Of a stretch of 20,146 nucleotides of DNA, positions 16,521 to 20,146 are shown piece after piece. The notes under the pieces are model-generated. The model made no database searches. It was not told where the DNA came from and worked only from the letters and a program-made list of their open reading frames with translations. The position numbers and the translations under genes were made by a program. The DNA is from a virus, in the IMG/VR virus record IMGVR_UViG_3300032342_000093, positions 1 to 20,146 of that record. One strand, given 5' to 3'. Numbering within the stretch: position 1 is the stretch's first letter; every line of letters starts with the position of its first letter.

Positions 16521-17417
16521 TTATGCTAATATTTCTGCTATTTTTGCTTGTAGAGTATATGGAGGGGTATTGCTTGCTAATCCATATCTCATACTTTTTA
16601 TTGAGTGTTGTCCATAGGTTAATGACATATACTCAGTTGAAGAAGGTATAGTTCCGATAACTGTTTGCATAGTAGCAAGGCTCATGTACGAACCAAAACC
16701 ACCACCAGCTTCTGGTACTATTGTATCAAGTTGGCTGGTTATTGAAGTAAAGTTACCAGTAAAACTAAAAGGTTCTGTACCTGCATAGTCAAAGGCAATC
16801 ACACCATTAATTGAAATGCAATGTGTAGGTTTGTATGTAAAGTTCTGTCTATATGCTTCGGAGGCGTAGTATATAGCCATCATCGCACCAGCAGAAACAC
16901 CATCAACTACAATTACTTGTGTAGCTGGGTTTATGTTATATCTGGCACAGCAAGCATCTACCATGTCTCTTGAAAAGTCCACGTCGTTTGGTGAGTTTGC
17001 ATTTGTAAAAGGCAATAGCGTCCAACACAACCCACCAACAACCCCATTATAAGCTGCTGTTGGGTAAACATGGATGTAGTCCTGCAAGTATGTTCCATCA
17101 AAATCTAAAACCCTGCGATAACCTCCACTACCATTATCCACGCCATCACCGTCAACATCACCATCACCAGAGCCATACCCACCATGAAAGTGGAAAAATA
17201 TACCTAGAATATCTTCAGGGTCAGTTTCTTCAGGAATTTCTACTGTATATCTTCTTAGGTTATTTTTATTATCCCTAAGATAATGTCTTTCTAATCTTGT
17301 GATAGGCGTTTCTATCTCTATAGGCAAACCTCCTTCTGTAAGCAAAGTACCTCCAAGCTCCCCTCTTATGTAAGTAGGGACAAAAGGTGTTTTTTGAAAC
17401 AGTAAGAGGTCTGACAT
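16521..17417 (-). CDS. Alpha/beta-hydrolase esterase (PHB-depolymerase/LpqC-like)
   Basis: A 298-residue serine esterase of the poly-hydroxybutyrate-depolymerase-like group. Visible: oxyanion-hole strand FFHFHGG (74-80), IHVYPTA followed by LCWTL (about 115-134), nucleophile motif GVSAG with Ser175 after strand TQVIVVD, candidate acid Asp231 in SQLDTIVP, and His271 in GQHS. The order Ser-Asp-His and the YP/CW pair match that family. The N-terminal ~50 residues (LGGTLLTEGGLPIEIET) look like a structural attachment segment, so it may be virion-bound. There is no signal peptide. Directly after HGG, residues 83-98 form an Asp/Gly-rich insert containing DVDGDGVDNG, which resembles a calcium loop of dockerin or thrombospondin type 3 repeats. 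Its place beside fibre genes suggests removal of ester groups (for example acetyl) from surface polysaccharide; the substrate is unknown. Confidence 0.8.
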   Translation of the reverse strand: MSDLLLFQKTPFVPTYIRGELGGTLLTEGGLPIEIETPITRLERHYLRDNKNNLRRYTVEIPEETDPEDILGIFFHFHGGYGSGDGDVDGDGVDNGSGGYRRVLDFDGTYLQDYIHVYPTAAYNGVVGGLCWTLLPFTNANSPNDVDFSRDMVDACCARYNINPATQVIVVDGVSAGAMMAIYYASEAYRQNFTYKPTHCISINGVIAFDYAGTEPFSFTGNFTSITSQLDTIVPEAGGGFGSYMSLATMQTVIGTIPSSTEYMSLTYGQHSIKSMRYGLASNTPPYTLQAKIAEILA

Positions 17418-17418
17418 T

Positions 17419-17766
17419 TTACTCTATTTCTCTTGTGTAGTATGTAAATGTTTTAGCAGTTTCAGTAGAACCAAACTCTAATTTACAATAAGGTACACCA
17501 GCAGTTAATGGTGGAGGAATAGGAATGTATTTACTTGAAGCAATAGTAGTTATAAAATCACCCACAGTAACATACTGTCCTAAACCATCATAGACATTAA
17601 CATAAGTACCTGCTGTAGAAGGTGCTACTTTTATCTTTAGAGTTGTACTAGCTATACTAGCAGGAGTCTGGACACCTACTAAAACACGCCTACCTAGGTC
17701 TATAGCAGCAGTAGTTGTGCCTGAAGCTATAGTAATAGTATTTGTTGAAACTAAACTTGCTGGCAT
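17419..17766 (-). CDS. Putative small structural protein (115 residues)
   Basis: A beta-rich protein with NTITIASGTTTAAIDLGRRVLVGVQTP at the start, an LKIKVAPSTAGTYVNVYD segment and an FTYYTREIE end. This pattern (gain of Thr/Ala strands, an hydrophobic 'VGV.TPA.I.STTL', then Y..VYD and a final strand) recurs in small phage proteins encoded near tail or capsid genes. No function is known to me. The ATG overlaps the stop of the Lys-rich peptide gene as TAATG, and the esterase starts just after its stop (1-base gap), so it belongs to the fibre/esterase group. Confidence 0.6.
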   Translation of the reverse strand: MPASLVSTNTITIASGTTTAAIDLGRRVLVGVQTPASIASTTLKIKVAPSTAGTYVNVYDGLGQYVTVGDFITTIASSKYIPIPPPLTAGVPYCKLEFGSTETAKTFTYYTREIE

Positions 17767-17885
17767 TATTTCTTACCTGATTTATTCTTTTTATTAGTTT
17801 CTGCTACTTTCTTAGAAAAGGATTTATCACTACCTGTAGTTTTATCCATTTGTGTTTTACTTGCTTTCATTTTATTTTTAGGCAT
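17766..17885 (-). CDS. Lys-rich 39-residue peptide
   Basis: A short ORF of 39 codons plus TAA that fills the gap between the Tfa-like gene and the 115-residue gene. Support: the ATG at 17885 has a near-perfect AAAGGAG about 8 bases upstream (the stop of the previous gene is part of the same TAAAGGAG string), and its own stop forms a TAATG overlap with the next gene, exactly as other real junctions in the operon. The product starts MPKNKMKASK and has 13 Lys of 39 residues, no hydrophobic segment and no Cys. It is probably disordered and could bind nucleic acid or an acidic partner, or simply serve to couple translation. Function unknown. Confidence 0.7.
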   Translation of the reverse strand: MPKNKMKASKTQMDKTTGSDKSFSKKVAETNKKNKSGKK

Positions 17886-17897
17886 TAGTTTACTCCT

Positions 17898-18389
17898 TTA
17901 TAATTTATTACGTTCTATTGTTATTAAAGCTTTCTGCTGAGCTATCCAGCCATTGTTTTCTGTAACAGCCTCTATTAATCTGCGAATTGTTACTTGTGCT
18001 TCAAGGCGTGATATTTCTATTAAAGCTAACTCTGCTACTGTAGGAGGAGGTTTTGGTTTCCATTCATTATTAATCCAAACATCCCCTTTTTTTGGAACTT
18101 CTAAAGTACACCCTTCTGGTACTGTATAAACTAGAGTATCTATACACCCTGTAATTACTCTTGTTGTACAATCGTAAATAACAGCACCACGCTTATCTTC
18201 TACATACTCCCATTGACCATTGACAAACACCCTTGCAAAACCATCTTTATGTTTAGAGGGTTTAACTTCTGTACTAGAAACTGGCATTAAATATTCTGTT
18301 TGAGTGACTGGGCATAGATTAGCGTTCTGTTCACCAATATACTCTTTTGTATATTTATCATAGGCATAAACTGTTTTAGTTTTTATCAT
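17898..18389 (-). CDS. Tail fibre assembly (Tfa)-like protein
   Basis: A 163-residue protein encoded 2 bases after the tail fibre stop, with ATAGGTAA upstream. It has the style of Tfa chaperones: an N-terminal YDKYTKEYIGEQNANLCPV segment (the 'x-TGEY-G...A..dP' pattern), then VFVNGQWEYVEDKRGAVIYD, close to the usual W...eDhRG..., then VWINNEWKPKPPPTVAEL leading to a C-terminal helical arm. Tfa proteins help fold and trimerise the fibre tip and may stay bound to it. The fibre-then-tfa order supports the call. Two cysteines (near residues 74 and 82) and one near 94 are odd for this family but not decisive. Confidence 0.7.
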   Translation of the reverse strand: MIKTKTVYAYDKYTKEYIGEQNANLCPVTQTEYLMPVSSTEVKPSKHKDGFARVFVNGQWEYVEDKRGAVIYDCTTRVITGCIDTLVYTVPEGCTLEVPKKGDVWINNEWKPKPPPTVAELALIEISRLEAQVTIRRLIEAVTENNGWIAQQKALITIERNKL

Positions 18390-18391
18390 GT

Positions 18392-19918
18392 TTACCTATA
18401 TTTTATTTGCATTGATATAACCATTGAAGGTTGCATGTTATTGTGTGCTGAACTACTGCCTCTACTGGTTGTAGTAAGTGTACCGTTCGCAGACCCGTCT
18501 GTTGCGTTCATAACAGTCACCGTTGCAGGTGCTGATATAGTACCACCAGTAGGGAATGTGTGTGAGTGAGAAGGCATTTCACTACTTGACAAAGTATGTG
18601 TCTCAGTACCACCAGTATTACCAACAGCGTTACCTAATGTTCCAGTTCCAGAGCCACCAGAACCAACTCTTGTAAGCCTACCTGAAGTTGGTACGTTAAA
18701 GGTTGTTGAACCATCACCTGAACCCCATGTAGTGCCTACTACAGCAAACAAACCAGAGTAAGTTGTTCTTGAAATAGCAGCACCATCACAAGCTAAATAA
18801 TCAGTTTGTAAAGTAGCTGTAGCAAAATCAATTATTGCTCCTACAGGAACAGCAGTAGTGCTAGAAGCTACTACAGGTAAACCACTAGCTTTCATGTAGT
18901 TAGTACATCTATAATCACCAGAGGCATATTCTACAAACTCAGCTTCATCTCCAGCAGCAGTAGTGATGTTAGCTCCACCTGGAAGGATTAAATCAGTAGC
19001 ATGGTGAGTTAAAGTTAAAACAGCATCAAAGTGTAATTTAATTACAGTACCTACTACACCTGTGGTGTTAAACGAAGTAACTGTAGTTGTACCAGTAACA
19101 TCGAAATAGTTACCATCAGTAAGTACAGGTAAAGCAGTTGCAGAAGCTACATCAGCTCCTTTAGACCATTGTAATTGATTACCATTCATGTTTACATCAG
19201 AGCCTATAGCACCTAAAGTACCAGCATCTCCCTTAGGAGTAAAGTGAATATAAACAACATCTGTATTACTGAATGTACCATTAGAAACTACATGGGAAAC
19301 AGGAATCTGTAACCAAGTGGTATTGTTAGTTATAGCACCAGTAATATTAAAAATAGCAAAGGTGGATTCTGAGCCACTCTTTCTTAAAACAAGTATTCCT
19401 TTAATTGTAGAGCTACTATCATCCCATGTAGTAATAAAAGAAGTTATATCAGGATTACCAGTAGAATTAGTTAAACTACTAATGGCTAGATTGGTTACAG
19501 AGGCAACTGTAGCATTGTTGTATCTAATATCCCCTGTACCTGGGTTAGCCATTGTAGTAGAGGTATCAAACAAGTATTTATGTGAAGGGGCTACAGCAGA
19601 TAAGGCAGCACTCTCAGAGGCTGTTTGAGATGCTAAGGCTGCGGCTGCTGAAGCGGCTGCTGCGGCTGTTGTACCTGCTGCACTTGAATTATCATCTACA
19701 TATTTTTTAGTAGCAGCATTATAGTCTGTAGTAGGAGTAGCTAAGTTTAGTAGTTGATTACCATCCATGTCTAAGTCATTAGACATAGTGTTAGGTGTAC
19801 TGCCATCTAAACTAACGGTATTATCAAAAGCAGTTAGAATATTAGTGAAATTACTATTTAACTGACTATTAGAAAGATAGCCAGAAGTAATAGTTGTAAT
19901 AGTAGGTCGTTTAGCCAT
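18392..19918 (-). CDS. Tail fibre with C-terminal tail-collar domain
   Basis: A 508-residue fibre and the first gene of the operon. The start MAKRPTITTITSGYLSNSQLN is the typical lead of podovirus fibres that attach to the tail. A DMDGNQLLNLATPTTDYNAATKKYVDD segment (50-76) is a standard fibre element, with a partial repeat at 241-250 (DVNMNGNQLQ). An Ala-rich linker follows (84-110), and a short KGDAGTLGAIG is collagen-like. Residues 355-412 (VPVGAIIDFA...YLACDGAAISRTTYSGLFAVVG...FNVP) form a phage tail-collar domain. Near the C-terminus are SHSHTF (His451, His453), a likely metal site, and the AHNNMQPSM..S.QIKY ending. It would form the receptor-binding trimer. No Shine-Dalgarno is visible before its ATG. 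Confidence 0.88.
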   Translation of the reverse strand: MAKRPTITTITSGYLSNSQLNSNFTNILTAFDNTVSLDGSTPNTMSNDLDMDGNQLLNLATPTTDYNAATKKYVDDNSSAAGTTAAAAASAAAALASQTASESAALSAVAPSHKYLFDTSTTMANPGTGDIRYNNATVASVTNLAISSLTNSTGNPDITSFITTWDDSSSTIKGILVLRKSGSESTFAIFNITGAITNNTTWLQIPVSHVVSNGTFSNTDVVYIHFTPKGDAGTLGAIGSDVNMNGNQLQWSKGADVASATALPVLTDGNYFDVTGTTTVTSFNTTGVVGTVIKLHFDAVLTLTHHATDLILPGGANITTAAGDEAEFVEYASGDYRCTNYMKASGLPVVASSTTAVPVGAIIDFATATLQTDYLACDGAAISRTTYSGLFAVVGTTWGSGDGSTTFNVPTSGRLTRVGSGGSGTGTLGNAVGNTGGTETHTLSSSEMPSHSHTFPTGGTISAPATVTVMNATDGSANGTLTTTSRGSSSAHNNMQPSMVISMQIKYR

Positions 19919-19944
19919 AAAGGTAATAGATATGTTATAAGTTT

Positions 19945-19973
19945 ATTATATCATAGTATTTTGTATTTGTCAA
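19945..19973 (-). promoter_or_regulatory. Consensus sigma70-type promoter for the late operon
   Basis: On the minus strand, TTGACA (19973-19968) is followed by a 17-base spacer and TATAAT (19950-19945). The spacer ends in TGA, giving the extended -10 TGn. Both hexamers are exact consensus. Transcription would start near 19938, about 20 nt before the tail fibre ATG, and read left through the whole window. No other comparable site is seen in the window. Confidence 0.85.
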
Positions 19974-20028
19974 GTGTTATTTTAATAAAACATAAAATAA
20001 TCCTTAAGTAATAATTAATAAACATAAA

Positions 20029-20142
20029 TAGTTAATTAATTAAAACAAAATAGTTAATCTATCTATTATCTTTAATAAACATTAATAGATAGTTAATAGT
20101 AATTTAATTAATATCTTAAATAATAGTTAATAGATAGTTAAT
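20029..20142. repeat. Five TAGTTAAT boxes
   Basis: Exact plus-strand copies of TAGTTAAT start at 20029, 20051, 20090, 20124 and 20135, with start-to-start distances of 22, 39, 34 and 11. The 22, 34 and 11 steps are close to whole turns of DNA, and 39 is not. In such AT-rich DNA some copies could be chance, but five within 114 bases is dense. Confidence 0.6.
20059..20092. repeat. 10-bp inverted repeat
   Basis: CTATCTATTA at 20059-20068 is the exact reverse complement of TAATAGATAG at 20083-20092, with a 14-base AT-rich loop. The right arm overlaps the 17-bp direct repeat, and the same arm sequence recurs at 20128-20137. The all-AT-leaning stem would be weak as a hairpin, so a dimeric protein-binding site is the better guess. 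Confidence 0.55.
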
Positions 20143-20143
20143 A
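20082..20143. repeat. 17-bp direct repeat pair
   Basis: TTAATAGATAGTTAATA occurs exactly at 20082-20098 and 20127-20143, 45 bases apart. It includes one TAGTTAAT box in each copy. Confidence 0.75.
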
Positions 20144-20146
20144 ATG

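Larger units (their letters stand above)
19919..20146. other. AT-rich non-coding control region
   Basis: No gene on either strand is supported here. Beyond the promoter, from about 19980 to the right edge, the DNA is almost only A and T with repeated TAGTTAAT boxes, a 17-bp direct repeat and an inverted repeat. Such a stretch can be a replication origin, a regulator-binding region or a divergent promoter zone. The last three bases (20144-20146) are ATG on the plus strand, so a rightward gene could begin at the edge, but there is no Shine-Dalgarno and only the start codon is in view. Confidence 0.7.

Noticed and set aside
17060-17278. Plus-strand His-rich ORF of 72 codons
   Set aside because: The His/Pro richness is the reverse reading of the Asp/Gly-rich insert of the esterase, not an independent gene.
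19317-19628. Plus-strand ORF of 103 codons
   Set aside because: Antisense shadow of the tail fibre gene, which has clear domain support.
1-20146. Retron, CRISPR array, tRNA, insertion sequence, integrase or toxin-antitoxin pair
   Set aside because: I looked for repeats with spacers, cloverleaf patterns, transposase or integrase motifs and found none; the region is fully taken up by virion, packaging and lysis genes.

Overview
The window reads as the late (structural, packaging and lysis) region of an AT-rich short-tailed phage (podovirus) with T7-type virion architecture. Every gene I can support lies on the minus strand, so the region should be read from right (about 20 kb) to left (position 1). 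Several proteins have the feel of families common in uncultivated marine podoviruses, including those of SAR11/SAR116-type hosts. That host idea rests on recalled protein style and AT-richness only and is tentative. There are no tRNAs, integrase, CRISPR array or insertion sequence.

Layout in transcription order: (1) an AT-rich non-coding leader (19919-20146) with five TAGTTAAT boxes, a 17-bp direct repeat and an inverted repeat, followed by a perfect consensus sigma70-type promoter (TTGACA, 17 bp, TATAAT with extended TG) about 20 nt upstream of the first gene. (2) A host-recognition block: tail fibre with a C-terminal tail-collar domain, a Tfa-like fibre assembly protein, a Lys-rich 39-residue peptide not listed among longer ORFs, a small structural-type protein, a phage-encoded alpha/beta-hydrolase esterase, and another structural-type protein. 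(3) A lysis block: a coiled-coil/membrane protein that is a holin candidate, a 69-residue unknown, an M15 peptidase endolysin, and a DUF1353 protein. (4) Packaging: putative small terminase and clear large terminase. (5) Head: portal, 85-residue unknown, scaffold, major capsid protein, probable decoration protein, and two Thr/Ala/Gly-rich structural proteins. (6) Tail and ejection: tail tubular A-like adaptor, 88-residue unknown, tail tubular B-like nozzle, GNAT-like protein, T7 gp14-like internal virion protein, and a very large protein (at least 807 residues) that runs off the left edge.

The order from portal to the large ejection protein matches T7 gp8-gp9-gp10-gp11-gp12-gp13-gp14-gp15/16, with the GNAT protein at the gp13 position. 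Unlike T7, the fibre, lysis and terminase genes come first, not last. Genes are packed almost without gaps; eight junctions are TAATG stop/start overlaps, suggesting translational coupling along one long message.

The most unusual points are the fibre-adjacent esterase carrying a calcium-loop-like Asp/Gly insert, the host-like consensus promoter placed over the late operon beside a repeat-rich putative control region, a hairpin behind the capsid/decoration pair, and the GNAT protein embedded in the ejection genes. I do not see a wholly new system; most of the window is a coherent virion cassette.
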